From: Angiostrongylus vasorum
Taxonomy: Eukaryota > Nematoda > Chromadorea > Rhabditida > Metastrongylidae
Direction of reading: 5' to 3'
NCBI GenBank assembly: GCA_018806985.1
Contig: JADANN010000005.1
Span: 1-64,000, forward strand
Length of the DNA: 64,000 nt
Positions 24,529 through 36,326 of this stretch are shown here, piece after piece; within the stretch, counting starts at the first letter, position 1, and each line of letters begins with the position of its first letter. The notes under the pieces are model-generated. The model was not told where the DNA came from and ran no database searches. It saw nothing but the letters and a program-made list of their open reading frames with translations. Position numbers and translations under genes: made by a program.

Positions 24529-24834
24529 AGTCTGCGGTGGGAAATGAACGCGCTATTGTCCTTTCCGGGGAGTAACGCGTTCACTACCACACCATGGGGG
24601 CCTTCGTTTTCGCCCATAACTGACTATAACTGCAGCCTCAGCTTAACTGGGTTCGTTGCCGATTTGGGCTCGCTAGATCAGTCCCGCTGACGGGTGGTTG
24701 CTGATGGCAAAAGATCGATAAAATTAGCTGATAGACAGGCGAAACGAAGGACCCGCATGGTGTGGTGGCGAATGCGTTACTCGCCTGAAAGGAAAACAGC
24801 GTGTTCGTTCTCCACCGCAGATACCTGCGGTTCG
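24529..24834. mobile_element. Fold-back MITE-like element
   Basis: The left arm (24529-24615) starts TCTGCGGTGGGAAATGAACG and includes GGGGAGTAACGCGTTCAC and ACCACACCATG. The right arm (24741-24834) is its diverged reverse complement, with CATGGTGTGGTGGCG and GCGTTACTCGCC. The spacer includes AGACAGGCGAAACGAAGG. A single arm of the same element is present at 57096-57245. There is no coding capacity. Long inverted arms without a transposase fit a fold-back or MITE class. Confidence 0.75.
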
Positions 24835-25734
24835 GAGTTTTGCAAATATTTCGGCATCACTGAGGTTATATTTTGCAATATACGCTGCTATTAAAAAGAG
24901 TAGGCAGTGAATTAGAAGTTAAAAACAATGAATGTTTAAAAAAAAGCTCGTTATTATACGAATCAAATTAAATGTTAACTACTGAGCTTATGAAGGCGTT
25001 TGACTGGGTAGACTGCATCACAATTCCATCTTTCAGGTTCTCAAAAAGGCGAGACCGCATAAACGTCAGGGATTATGAATACCGTATTCCAACAACATCG
25101 TTTCCGCCGAACAAGTTAACAGTGAAGTTGACTTCTCACTCGAAGTGAGAAAATTTCTTGACATTTGAACTGGAAATGAGTACCGCTAGTGCAAAACTGT
25201 ACGGAGGTTACCCTCGTGGTTTCCTAAAAATCGCTTGAAACGAGCATTTTTGCACAAGCGATAGAAAATTTCGAATCGCTGCGTTTTGTCGCTTATTTGA
25301 CAATCGTTTAATTGCACTTGTGAATTTCTTATAAACGCTTTTTCCTCTTCTATAAACATTTTAATGACCGTTTTAAGGGTGCCATAAAAAGTAGGGTATA
25401 TGCGACTTGTAAACGGTGTTTTCAGACAAGCACGGAATCTTTCACTGCTTCAGTGCACTATTACGATTTTGACTTTCTGTCTCTTTCTGAAATTGCATTG
25501 GGAAGTGCAAAAAGTAATGAATGGATGGAAAGAATAAGGCCAAGATTCAGCGTAGGCTTCTACTACTTAAAACTCGTTTTTTGTCTCAATTTTTAACGGC
25601 TGCTGAACACAAAACACCAAACACAGAAGTGCGATGAGAACACTTTCAAGTAATAAGGTTGACAACAGCAATATGTGAAGTTTAGATCAATGAAATTCCG
25701 GCTACTTTCTTCTTCCTTCGTATATCACCTGTAT

Positions 25735-26035
25735 CACATGCAGTCCCGTTGATCGTCGAGTGACTCGAGTGGGAGCCAGTAGTAAATCTTCCAATTTTCA
25801 CAGTTGCGTACAAGAGTAGCCGAGTGAGTTCTGCTCTGCTCTAGGGATTCGTTGAACAACACATCTTTCTTTTAGGCTCTTTGTGAAGAACTCCGACCAT
25901 CGGGTCGGTGGTCTTCCTGCGGTGCGTTTGACATCCCGAGGAACCCAGTCACTAACGGCTCCTGTCCATCGGTTGTCATACATACGCTTTACGTGTCCAG
26001 CCAATCTTATCTTCGACTGTTTGGCGTATAGAACA
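25735..26035 (-). mobile_element. RTE C-terminal fragment
   Basis: The minus strand encodes the conserved tail of RTE polyproteins: AGHVKRMYDNRWTGAVSDWV followed by PRDVKRTAGRPPTRWSEFF. The frame stays open for 68 codons (25798-26004). It abuts the plus-strand endonuclease fragment head to head at about 26036, so two pieces of RTE-type sequence are joined in opposite orientation. It is related to, but distinct from, the remnants at 15.4-15.7 kb. Confidence 0.85.
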
Positions 26036-26037
26036 AT

Positions 26038-26720
26038 ATGGACTTGAAGAAGTTATACAGAGAAGACCACACATTCTTCAAGGTCATCATTGGAGATTTC
26101 AACGCCAAGACTGGACCAAGAAGAACGTCTGGAAAATGTCACATTGGGACATACGGATCGGAATGGAATGAACAGGGTGAGTGGCTCTCAGAGTTTATCA
26201 TGGCGACCAAGTCCATCCATAGTAACTCGCAACTCCAGAAGCCCCCACCCTGAACGCCGAACGTGGGAGTCTGCCAAAGGAGAGTACCATAACGAAATAG
26301 ACCACATCATAGTAAACAGAAGGATTTGCCTAACCGATGTCGATGTTTTCCCAAAATTCTACACGGGACCAAACCACCACCACTTTCGCGCAAGATCCTA
26401 TTTCTCGCGGAAAGGAGAAAAAGCCGCTAAATTCAAAAACCGAAGTGTCAGAACTACCGTAAACTGGGACTTATTCAATCCATTAGTCGGCTGTTGGGAA
26501 GATGCCGTTGTCGATAACATCGACGAAGAATACAATCGGCTCATTCAACATCTTTACGTTAGCGCTACGAAATCTAAGAGTTTGAAAGCCACAAAGAGAC
26601 GTGATAGGAGCCTTGAGATAAGACATAAATGTGAAAAAAACTTCGTGGGTTGTAGTAATAAAGAATCCCGCAGTTGCGACAAAAAAGGAAAATCACAAGC
26701 AAACAACCACTTGATCTAGT
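26038..26720 (+). pseudogene. RTE endonuclease domain fragment
   Basis: Two overlapping frames give the C-terminal half of an RTE apurinic-like endonuclease. The first (26038-26253) has [16 protein letters not shown], the GDFN metal-site region. After a frameshift near 26200-26260 the second (to 26719) has [15 protein letters not shown], then [20 protein letters not shown]. The last catalytic motif, normally SDH in this family, reads PNHH, so the Asp is lost. The following [10 protein letters not shown] and [10 protein letters not shown] are typical RTE linker sequence. The element is 5'-truncated and dead. Confidence 0.85.
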
Positions 26721-27930
26721 TTCGTCAGATGAAGCGGAAGGACGCTACAGCTGTTGAATTTCCCGAACTAATCATGCACTGGGATGTCGTTCTGCTGTAA
26801 CACATCCATATTGCAAAGTGGACTCCACGAAGATGCTGGTGTCCGCTAGGACTATCAACTAGACGTCGGGCGGACGTATTCGTAACTAAGGTTAATCAGC
26901 CGTGCGTGCTCTCAGCTGCCGATGTTTTACAGACAACGGAATGAGACTCGCCACCATGTGCGAATCAAGTCACCACCGTGGATAACAATTACGAACAAAG
27001 AAGCAAGTGGAAAATCGGCTCGCTTCCATATAACTCGTGAAGAGGGCATCGAAATATCCAAGTAACCAAGCATGTTTCGAGTACATTCTATGACAAAAAT
27101 TACTTCTTGAGTAATAAACCATAGATTTCTGTGAATGTGCAGTTGCACTGCACTGTGGTATCTCCCAACTTCGAATTTTGTTTTAAATTTATAATTCATG
27201 TAGTGAGATATAATGATCAGGTGCTGTGGTGAGATCCGACAAGATTCCTTTAGTGTCTAACTAATTGGAGCCTTAACTAGGCCGAATACTTGAACGAAAA
27301 ACCATCCAATGGTGTTTTATTAATGTCATTTCCTTGAAGCTGACCTTTCTTTTCTTTCAAAAATTTTAACCTATTTCTGTGCACTAGAGGGAAGTAAACA
27401 GTAGTGTCAGAAAAGCGGAGGAGCATATCGATTCAAAACTTCACATAACATTTGCTTAGAATAGTAATATTTAACTGTGACTAGGCTATAGATATATTTG
27501 TTTCTGTTCAAGAGGTTACAAATGGTTGAAGCAAATTCTTTATTGTGGCTAATGTTGATACAAATTCTTTATTGTGGCTAACGTTTCGGCCCCTTCAACT
27601 TCAGAGCCGCAGTGTCTTCATCTCCACATCCATAGTTGCTCATTCTTGCGATGTGAATTTCGCTTTTAGCTCGAGTTCAAGCCAGTGGATTGTTGTGCCG
27701 CTTGATTGAAGTAACTGTATCCAACAGCGCCCCTAAAAAATAAGAACTTCATCCATACATTTGACATGACTAATAAGGATTGTTTGTTGTGGCTAACAAC
27801 GTCTCGACGACTTTGATTTCATCAGAGCCGCAGTGTCTCCAGCTCCACGTCCATAGTTGCTCACTCTTGAAATGCGGGTTATTTTCAGGTGTCGATTTGA
27901 GTTGGATCTTCTGGACCCTTACGCAAATGG
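26600..27930 (-). repeat. Inner inverted pair, right member
   Basis: Reverse complement of about 20980-22110. The match starts in the end of the endonuclease fragment and continues through 27120 (TTTCTGTGAATGTGCAGTTG) to two neighbouring copies of a TTGTGGCTAACGTTTCG-type repeat (27540-27660 and 27785-27880). This piece separates the endonuclease portion (to 26720) from the reverse-transcriptase portion (from 27940), as if inserted into one RTE copy. Confidence 0.8.
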
Positions 27931-27939
27931 TCCTTCATC

Positions 27940-29920
27940 TCGTTTCCGTCGAGAAGGCGAATCTAGAACAGAAGTGGTGGAATGACTTATTCCTAGTACA
28001 ACAAATTGTCTATAAAATTAAAGCAGCCCACCATCTCATGGTTCTTCCCACAGACGTTAGCGTTCAGTACCCATTTCCAGACGAGTAGCTTGTCGTTCCA
28101 ACTGCTGAGTGGTGGGAGTTCAGCTTTCCATTTCGAGACCTACCGAGGCGACTCGTCTGGAGGGAAGTGTGGGTTAAACTGAACCTCTCACTAGCGCTCC
28201 TTTTATATGGAGCAGTTATTGTTCAGTCATTATCAATCAAGAGCTAATCAGTACGATTGCCTACTTTGCAAGGACGAACGCTACATGTTAGACACGTTGC
28301 ATGTCAGGATTCATGGTTCGTATTCAGTTAAAGACCAGCAAGGTCGTGTTATTGTTCGAGAATGGTGGTCCCCGCGATATCGGCAATAAACGCTCAATAT
28401 TCTTGTTGTTTGTAGGGTGCCAACTCACCATTCGAATCACCCGAAATTGGATTGACAAAATAATGGACGAAGTACATCAGTGTAAGCAAGCACGGTTGAA
28501 GAAAGGATTCAGTACGATAGACCACATCCACATCATCGATGTTTACCCAAGACTCCTTTCAGTATAGCGAGAGTGCAAACCACCGCCCTGTCTCACTTTC
28601 ATCGATTTGAAGAAAGCGTTTGACTCAGTTTAGATGAAAGCCTTCGTGGAGGCCCTTCACATCCCTTGACGGCGAGGGAGGCCTCTACTTAGCATACTTC
28701 GTGATAGGTTCTTCGTGAGCTATATAAAATTTCACAACCAAAATGTCGCCATTCTATGACATCTGTAACTAGCATCGTCATCAAAAGAGGGGTTAGGCAA
28801 AGCGATACCATCTCGCCAAATTTGCATACCGCCACCCTCGAAAGCGTTAAGCAAACACTGGAATGGGTCAACATGGAAGTAAAAACCGATGGTGGGCAAT
28901 CAAACCATCTTCAGATTGCTGATGACATCATTCTTATAACACCAATCATTACCCAAGCAGAGCGAATAGTTGCCGAATTTGACGAAACCTTTGGAAAGGT
29001 TGCTATTCTACTAGATCTCACAAAAACAATGCTTGTAAGAAACAGATTAGTTTCGTATGCCTCATTCACAATAAGGGAAACGAATATCTTCGATACCTTC
29101 TTGATGCTTCAGTTACTTCCAACTAGGTCGGGAAATCAACATGAAAAACAACTTAGCTGCAGAGCTGAGCAGATGGAAGCGAGCGGTTTGCGGAGCTTTC
29201 AAGAGCATCAAGGATGTGGTGAAGAGAGAACAGACTATCGACTCTGCGCCCACCTTTTCGACTCAACGGTACTTCGTGCCCCTAACTTATGCGTTAAAAA
29301 ACCTGGTCGCTGCATAAGTCGGATGAAAGACCACTCAGTATCATTGAACGCGCAGTCGAAAATATAATGCTAGGGAATATCACATATTGCTCCAGTGAGA
29401 GAGGGAATCCGTAGCTCCCACTTCAGCCATAAAAAATTAATGAAGCCGTTCTATACGTCAAACTGTAGAAGATAAGGTGGGTCGGGTACGTAATGAGCAT
29501 GAACGACAACCGGCAGACGACAGCCGTTTGCGACCGCATTCCTCGGAATGTGAAAAGTTACCGCAGAAAGAGCACCATCCCGATGGTCACAGTTTGTAGC
29601 GAAAACCCTAGAAGAAGACTATGATGCTCAACGAGTCTCTAGAGCGAGCAGAACCCACTGGTCCACTCTTTTGCGGGACAGAGAAAAATCGAATATTTGC
29701 AGGCGCCCGTTCGAGTTATTCGACAATCTACTGGACGAGAGGTTGCTCAGGTGAGTTCTCTACTTCTTTCATATCGCTGCATCAAGGTTAAGCGAGAAAA
29801 AATTAGAAAACAGGAAATGCTTGTCAGGACGGCAACAACTGAGATAGCACTTTTTTGCAACGGCTTTTGTTTAGAATAACTTCGATGAAGACACCGAGAT
29901 TTTGGGAACTGCACTTATTC
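27940..29920 (+). mobile_element. RTE-type retrotransposon remnant (right)
   Basis: The plus strand encodes a decayed reverse transcriptase. Motif A reads FIDLKKAFDSV near 28600 and is followed at once by an in-frame stop. The block near 28780 reads KRGVRQSDTISPN, and the catalytic LQIADDIILI is near 28910. Downstream come the RAHLFDST segment (about 29250) and sequence like the RTE tail to a 3' end about 29920. The frame 28756-29367 (203 codons) is the longest surviving piece. The element points outward, mirroring 15190-17180. Confidence 0.85.
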
Positions 29921-30212
29921 AACTTTTATTCACAATTTACAAAACTGTATGAATCTCACTTCTACAGCAGTTGAACAGAAACAAACTTTGGTACAACAGT
30001 AGGATATTTAACAAAACCAGCACAAATTAAATGATGGTGGCTCAATTAAATCTCGCACTCTTTTGGTGAAATTTCGCCAGCATATTTACTCACTGTATTA
30101 AGAATTCACGCTCTTTATTTAGTCACTAAGAGAAACTGAAAAGCGAATAAAATGATGGTCACAGGAACTCAGTACTTAAGCCACGACATTGATGTGTATT
30201 GCAATAACAACT

Positions 30213-30530
30213 TACTTACTTGGATACTTGCACGGCTCGTTCTCACCGGTTATGCAAGCCCCAGCATAATCTCCACTTTTCGGGGTTTTGCTGGTTAAGT
30301 CATGGTGGTTCCCCTGCAGTCCCGAGGTCAGCCTGGCCAAAGTCTGCCCCCAGGTCGTCACTACCCACCACTGGCAGTCGCCGCCCTTGTGGATCAGAGG
30401 GAGATTTGCCATCATGCCATTAGTTTGATATCAAGACGGTGGTGGATCCTGGTACTGATTTACTCTTCTTAGCTGCACATCGCTGTCCGACACCAAGGAA
30501 AACCTAGCAGCCACGATGAGACGGTAAATC
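30213..30530 (+). repeat. Family B copy inside right arm
   Basis: Mirror image of the 14588-14905 copy, including the same internal deletion. Starts TTGGATACTTGCACGGCTCG and ends CCACGATGAGACGGTAAA. Confidence 0.85.
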
Positions 30531-33500
30531 GTTAGAAGGACAACGGCAAAAACAGCAACACTTAATAACTTCAACATTAGCCTTGTACATATACACACAG
30601 TAACAATATTCAACCTCACAGACATTTGAAAAACCTATGTTGACAAGTTAGAAGGGGGATATACCAACAATTTTCACTGACATATAATTTGCTGGTTGAG
30701 CCAGCTCTCGGATGGGGACGTCAAGCATTTAAGAACGCGGAAGAGTCGTGTTCGTAATGAACATTCTTCCTTAATCGTAGTTCTATAAGTAGAACGTCGC
30801 CATGGTGATGCTGTAAGCTTAAGTTGCCTCATTATGCAAGTTATAGTGCGTGTACATGCAACCGCAAGTAGGAAGGTATGCTTCAATGCAACTGTTTTCA
30901 CGAAAGAAACAAGAAGTCGCTATTCTGAAACTAAGCGCGAATTAAACAACAGTAGCCACGTTTTTCGCGGAAAGATAGTCCTATAACAAAATTTTAACGA
31001 TGAGAAAGGAAACAAGTTGCGTTGACTAGTTTTTAACTGCATTGATTACGGAAAGCATATCCTAAGTGTACGCGAAGCGTTGAAGGATTATCGAAATGAC
31101 ATGATGGAGCAGTTGTCCAGAAGACCGAGAGCAGCATGGACGTGTTCGCGATTCTCAGAGAATTCACCAGCTTAATGACGGACCAAAAACTTCGTCCTGA
31201 GCTGCTCCTTTCACTATTCCTGTAATCCTCTACAATAATTCTGAGACATAGTTAAAGCGAACTCTTTGCAGTATTTTGGGAGCAACTCATACAGTGCTAA
31301 TGAGTTCGTAAACATCATAGGCTCACAATATCACACCGAACCTCTCGCTTCACACCTAAAAAAATCTTCATTTCATCGAGATCTAGGCAGTGCATATCGA
31401 AGGGAAAATACCTCGGTATGTTGAAACACTTCACGATAGGTGGACAAAGAGAACAACGACGTGGAATGAACGTGGATGCAGACATTCAGCATAACAGCTA
31501 CCTGCAAGAGTAACGGATTTGTTTGTAGTTCATTTTCACCCGTCATATCCCCAGATGAAAACCACTTGTTGATCACAGATTTATACGCGAACTATACACG
31601 AAAAAAGGCCACCATGATGGACGACGATTGCAAGGTGACGGAAGCATTGGAAACGGAAGGCTCATAAAGTCGGTGCATCCAAGAAGTTAAGTGGTGTCTA
31701 GCAATCGACAACACATAACAAAGCAAGGAAAGTACTTATTGTAACATATTTGCAACTTTAATAAAGGTCATGCAAATGAACATAAGTAGTCGAAGTTGGT
31801 AACATCCGCATTACGGACTTCCTAGTGAAAATCCGATATAAAACACTCAACTACAGGAAAGCTACTTTCATGATGTACTTACTAAAGCGTAAACTTCCAC
31901 CAAGTTCCTTCGCAGAATAGCACGGCTGGATGCCAGTGGCTTTGAACATATGGCACATTCGAAACGTGTGGTGTGCTTCAAATTCAGCAAGCTTTTGCAT
32001 TCTTAGTTGTCCGTCCTCTTCTTTTCTGACTAGGCTGAATGTTAGTGCATACCGTAATGACAAAACTGTGCGAAGTTTGAACGAGTAGATGAAATCTAAT
32101 AGTGTTTCCAGGTTTCTTCCAACTTTTTCTGTAACAAGAGTGAAACACCCAGTGTGAACTTTGTCCAGCTCAAGGAATTCTGAGGCAACAAAATTAGCCT
32201 GAAAAAAACCTGGCTTTTTGGGACACCTTTAAAACCTATTGTAAGCATGTGGATTGAAAATAAGAAGACAGTAGGAAAAATATCCGCACAGAGCAAGTGG
32301 GCATCAAATTTTATGTGAAGTTCTTCCAAACAGGCAGAAAACAGATCACACGTTAAAATTGCAGTGAGGGGCACTAAGTGCTACTTACCTCGAATCCCCG
32401 AATGACAAGAGTCCTCAAGAAACCGAAAAAGCGTATCAACCGATGCCAGTGATGCTACTGGGAACCTGTGGTACGGTGTGGGTAAAGAAAAATAGAAGTG
32501 CAACAAAAACGATGTAGTCAGCCATTATACAATACTTTCCAACCATTAAAAGCACGAATGGTTCCTATTCAACTATTCTTACAATTAATTCAACTAATCC
32601 TTTCTTAATATCACAAGAGTTTCCTTTCCACTAGCTTTTTCCGCAGACATAAGTTGCGTTCATAATTTCCGGGAAACTCACATAATGAGAACCCTGTACG
32701 CATACAAGTGCAATCCCATTGGAGAAAACGTGTACGATGCATTACTAACAAAGTATTGTGACTTCCAAAGTGAATGAAACATTTCCAGTCACGGTCTGCC
32801 TTTAATAAGTTCGAAAGAGTTCACCAGCTAAAACCGAATGAACTCAAAACTCAGCACTGCTAAAGAAATTTTTAAGAATAAATTATTCTTATGATGAAGG
32901 TGAAAACCTTCATAGTGTAAAAGGCGTCTCATTAAAAAACGAAACTTTATGATAAAGAAGTGGGCAATTTAGGGTCGCACGTTAAAATCAAATATTCGAA
33001 AATAAAAAAGAACAAGGAGTCACAGGATCAGAAAACAACGAATGTGTATGAAGTGACCGGCATTAGCAATTGTGATGGCTGGAATGGAAGTGTTCGTGGA
33101 AATCACGATGATAGTGCATAAGACAGTATGAAGTGAAAACATGTCACTAAGTTGTCGATACAACAATTCCTTGTGCTGAGATAACAGAAAAGAGCTGGGT
33201 TACTGCGTCCTAATTCACCACAGATACTGTCAGCCTTTCTGCTGGGATAGTCATCTCATCCTGTCGTACCTTAGCAAAATAATGAGACATTTATAATGAT
33301 AAAAATGGTAGTTGTAAATAAGTATGAATCGGATATTCACCAGATAGGGGTTGACCCTAGCACGAAGAACAATGGATGTCTCTCGATTTGTAAAGAGGTC
33401 CGTGGACTCGTAGACGATAAAGCGACGTGTACTCGGCACCGTAGTTGCTCGTAACTTCGATCTCGATGATTTTCGTAGGACAGTCCGATTGAGCGTAACA

Positions 33501-33846
33501 AGTACAAAGAAGGGTATGAGATTTATTAGGACTTTACGAGAAAGACTTCGCTCACATCACCAAATGGTCATGAATATGAAGATCCCACCAGAACCTAACA
33601 TAGACCTGTGACCAAAAAAAATACGGATTCCCGAATTCGTTCGAATAATAAATTGTGTTATTGTGTATAACTGTTCACGACCACATAATTCGAAAAGAGC
33701 AACCATCTTAACTACAAAAAACTGCAATGGGCTGCCTTGAAGGTCTTCCATGAAGTATCCTGGAATAACTCTCGTGTTCATGTCGTTCTCTAACTTATGG
33801 TTGCAAACGATTTGAGAATAGCACCACAACGACTTCAGAGGACAAG

Positions 33847-34089
33847 TCACATCCAGATTTTAAACGTTTTCGGTTTACGAGGACGCTGACCACCAGGAGT
33901 TCGATAAGCACACGTAACTACAGAGATTTCTTCGACGGCTAACGAGATATGATAAGCCACCAAGGCGACAAAATGATTTTTTTTACAGAAAATGTGCTCG
34001 TAGCTGTTAAGAATGACACTGATTGCATGTGAAATTCCTATTGTGATAAAAACCGACAAGACCATTGAAAGATCAACGCTCACCGGCAA
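33847..34089 (-). CDS. Unidentified ORF in right arm, hydrophobic
   Basis: An 80-codon frame beginning MPVSVDLSMVLSVFITIGIS and continuing through two hydrophobic stretches (about residues 6-28 and 40-58), then a basic end with GGQRPRKPK. It could be two membrane spans and a cytoplasmic tail, as in a multi-pass receptor exon, but no family is recognisable. On the left arm the same frame is interrupted at 11066-11069, where T4 replaces T5. Confidence 0.25.
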   Translation of the reverse strand: MPVSVDLSMVLSVFITIGISHAISVILNSYEHIFCKKNHFVALVAYHISLAVEEISVVTCAYRTPGGQRPRKPKTFKIWM

Positions 34090-34282
34090 AAGGCGTTTAC
34101 GAATTACGATTAAACGGTGAGCACTGAAATACCTTCAGCTGGTAAGGAATTAGTAGATGTTTGCAAGAGATCGCCAGCCTAACGCAAATTTCAGAGCTTT
34201 GACGTCTTCTACTCATCTAATCTTAAATACTAGTTGGGAACTCATTGGTAAGAATGCAAAAACCAATTGACAGGATAACAGT

Positions 34283-34552
34283 TCACGGAGCCTCCAGTTC
34301 ATGAACACACTTTTGAACACAATAACAGGAAAGAGACAACAGCTTGAAGCGGTGGCAACGACCTCCCATGTTATGCCACGGTGTGACAAATTTCCACTGC
34401 TCCAGTGTACTCAAAATGAGTTGAATTAAACGACTTCGCACATGGCTGAAATAAGTGGCTGCATGTTGTGTCAAAAGCGTAGGAACAAATGGATTACTTG
34501 CAGCATCTGAATCGATAAAGTTATGCACATAAACGTCCAATTGTTCTTGCAA
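34283..34552 (-). CDS. Possible exon of an unidentified gene (arm copy 2)
   Basis: Exact conceptual counterpart of the left-arm frame at 10565-10835, preceded on its strand by the same CATAG acceptor-like sequence. See that entry. The identical peptide over about 89 codons shows how recent the duplication (or conversion) is. Confidence 0.3.
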   Translation of the reverse strand: MQEQLDVYVHNFIDSDAASNPFVPTLLTQHAATYFSHVRSRLIQLILSTLEQWKFVTPWHNMGGRCHRFKLLSLSCYCVQKCVHELEAP

Positions 34553-34589
34553 CTATGACAATAAAATAGCAGATTTTAGTCAATATCAC

Positions 34590-34715
34590 CTTACCGGTAG
34601 CGCGGGTGGCGCAGGGATCGGAAGCGCCCTGCCTGTCTGGATCGACCATGGATGTTTATCGAAGTCCAGTGCATGGTGCATCATTCAGGGGATTGATCAA
34701 CTCCGAGAGCTTTGT
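34590..34715 (+). repeat. Rearranged SINE in right arm
   Basis: Mirror of 10405-10525. The head reads GCGCGGGTGGCGCAGGGATC, an A-box match, then TGGATCGACC, then directly the SINE 3' end. Confidence 0.7.
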
Positions 34716-35629
34716 AGTTTATAGTTTATCACCTCACCGATCCAGATTGTTAAACATCTGCATCAATGCTTACGCTGATGCCTCAAAATAATCATTTTTT
34801 GGTTAGCACAACAACGAAAGAAGGGTAAAAAAGAGGGAAAAACTGTATAGCCGCCAAACTCGTTCTAAAAAATGAACACGCTTTGGAAGAAGGAAATTGT
34901 GGCACGACAACAGCTCACAGCACAGTCTTACCTGGTTACCGCCGCTGAAGAGGGAAGTTTGCTTAAAAAATTGAAACATGATTTAAGCAAGGTCCAATCC
35001 TTGCAACTCTATTGGTTACGCTCCAAAGTGATGTGCATGAAAGCGAGCACCCAACACACCTCCCTCCACTGCCATGAAGATCTGCCTTCTCTTTAATTCA
35101 ATGCACATTCTTCCCCAGTTTTCCAATAAGCCTTCGTATAAAATCACTCGTCTAACTGTATTTTTCGTAGTTGTACCACTTGCAAGTCCGATGAAAATCC
35201 GATATTTGTCGTAGGTCTCAAATCCTGTTGAATTCATTGTACTTGCAACAGCATTGTTGCATTACTGTGGGCGAATTGGAATTTTAACGCATAAGGTTAT
35301 GTTTAGTAAGTCGTCAATATAAGAACGGCGGAATCAAGAGGGCCGTGTGTGGTAGGCGGTTTCCCTGAGTTCTGACGGTGATCAGTTTGCACTTCTTGCG
35401 CTGGTGAGTTTCTGCACTCTGATCAATAGTAATTAAAGGTTCTTGAGCGATCAAGAACCTTGTCCCTATAGTGGCATGCAAATGTAGTTTGGTGTATATC
35501 ATTTTATCGGCTCTTCATGAACTGCACATATCTCAGGTTCATGCATAATTCAACAGTTCTTAGCTTCTTGTTTCACACCTTGAGAATCAGTTGGATTTCT
35601 GAAATACTACCGGAAGAGAAACCACGATG

Positions 35630-35945
35630 TTTTGAAAGGTGAAGGATGCAACTTTCGTGCTCGATCAATCCCTAATGGATCCATGACGACTTCATCCAGC
35701 GTCGTAGGTATGGATGAATCCATATTTGGATCATATAATGACTTGCCGTAGCCTACCCTATGCTTGAATTGATTGGATCTCCATTTTCCCATGCAAATAT
35801 GCTACGAATATATCGACCGTGATCATGATGGCACGGAAGTATGGAAGGTTTCGTGAGTACTAGATGCGGGCTCGAACTACGCACCATGCGTGTATTGCAG
35901 GGCACCTTCAGCCATTGCGCTACGTGTGCCCCCTTACCTGTTACA
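35630..35945 (-). repeat. SINE spanning the outer edge of the right arm
   Basis: On the minus strand a tRNA-like head (35870-35945) has an A box in CACGTAGCGCAATGGCTGAA and a B box in GTAGTTCGAGCCC. It is followed by a diverged body and the 3' part shared with the left arm. The head side lies outside the near-identical tract, so the arm boundary falls within this SINE. Confidence 0.7.
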
Positions 35946-36326
35946 ATGTAGCTAAACTCTTTACCCAGCTCTGCATTATGGCTAGTCCTCACGGTGATGG
36001 ACATCTACTGCGAAAGCCACTTCTAATTTCAGGGCAAAGGCTACCAATACAAAAAGAAAATTGATAAACAAATGAAACCACAACGGTAGACATATTCGTT
36101 GGTTTCATAAAAAACATCTTCCAGTTGCACATAAGGTTGCAACGGTCACTGAGCTTCCTTAATTTTGCTAAGAAGCTAGAAAAGTTAGACTCTCTGTCAC
36201 GTTGTACAGTACATCAATTAAAATAACGTGCCGGTGGGAACGCTCGGTTGCCTTCTTCTTAGGGAGCATAGTTGTCGTTCCCATACGTAACGCCTACCTC
36301 CGACGACTGCGCTACAAGCACCCTTA

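Larger units (their letters stand above)
29918..35775 (-). repeat. Right arm of the inverted duplication
   Basis: Reverse complement of 9340-15190. High identity starts about 29918, at the 3' end of the RTE remnant, and runs to about 35660, after which substitutions appear (five in about 90 bases, all transitions) and similarity fades outside 35775. Frames here mirror the left arm, except where A/T-run lengths differ. For example the minus frame 33847-34089 is open here but broken at 11066 on the left by a T4/T5 difference. Confidence 0.93.

Noticed and set aside
9340..35775. The whole inverted structure as one giant transposon (for example a Maverick/Polinton with long terminal repeats)
   Set aside because: No integrase, family B polymerase, packaging ATPase or protease frame is visible inside, the arms are far longer than usual terminal repeats, and their edges fall in old SINE and RTE sequence instead of at clean termini with a target duplication.
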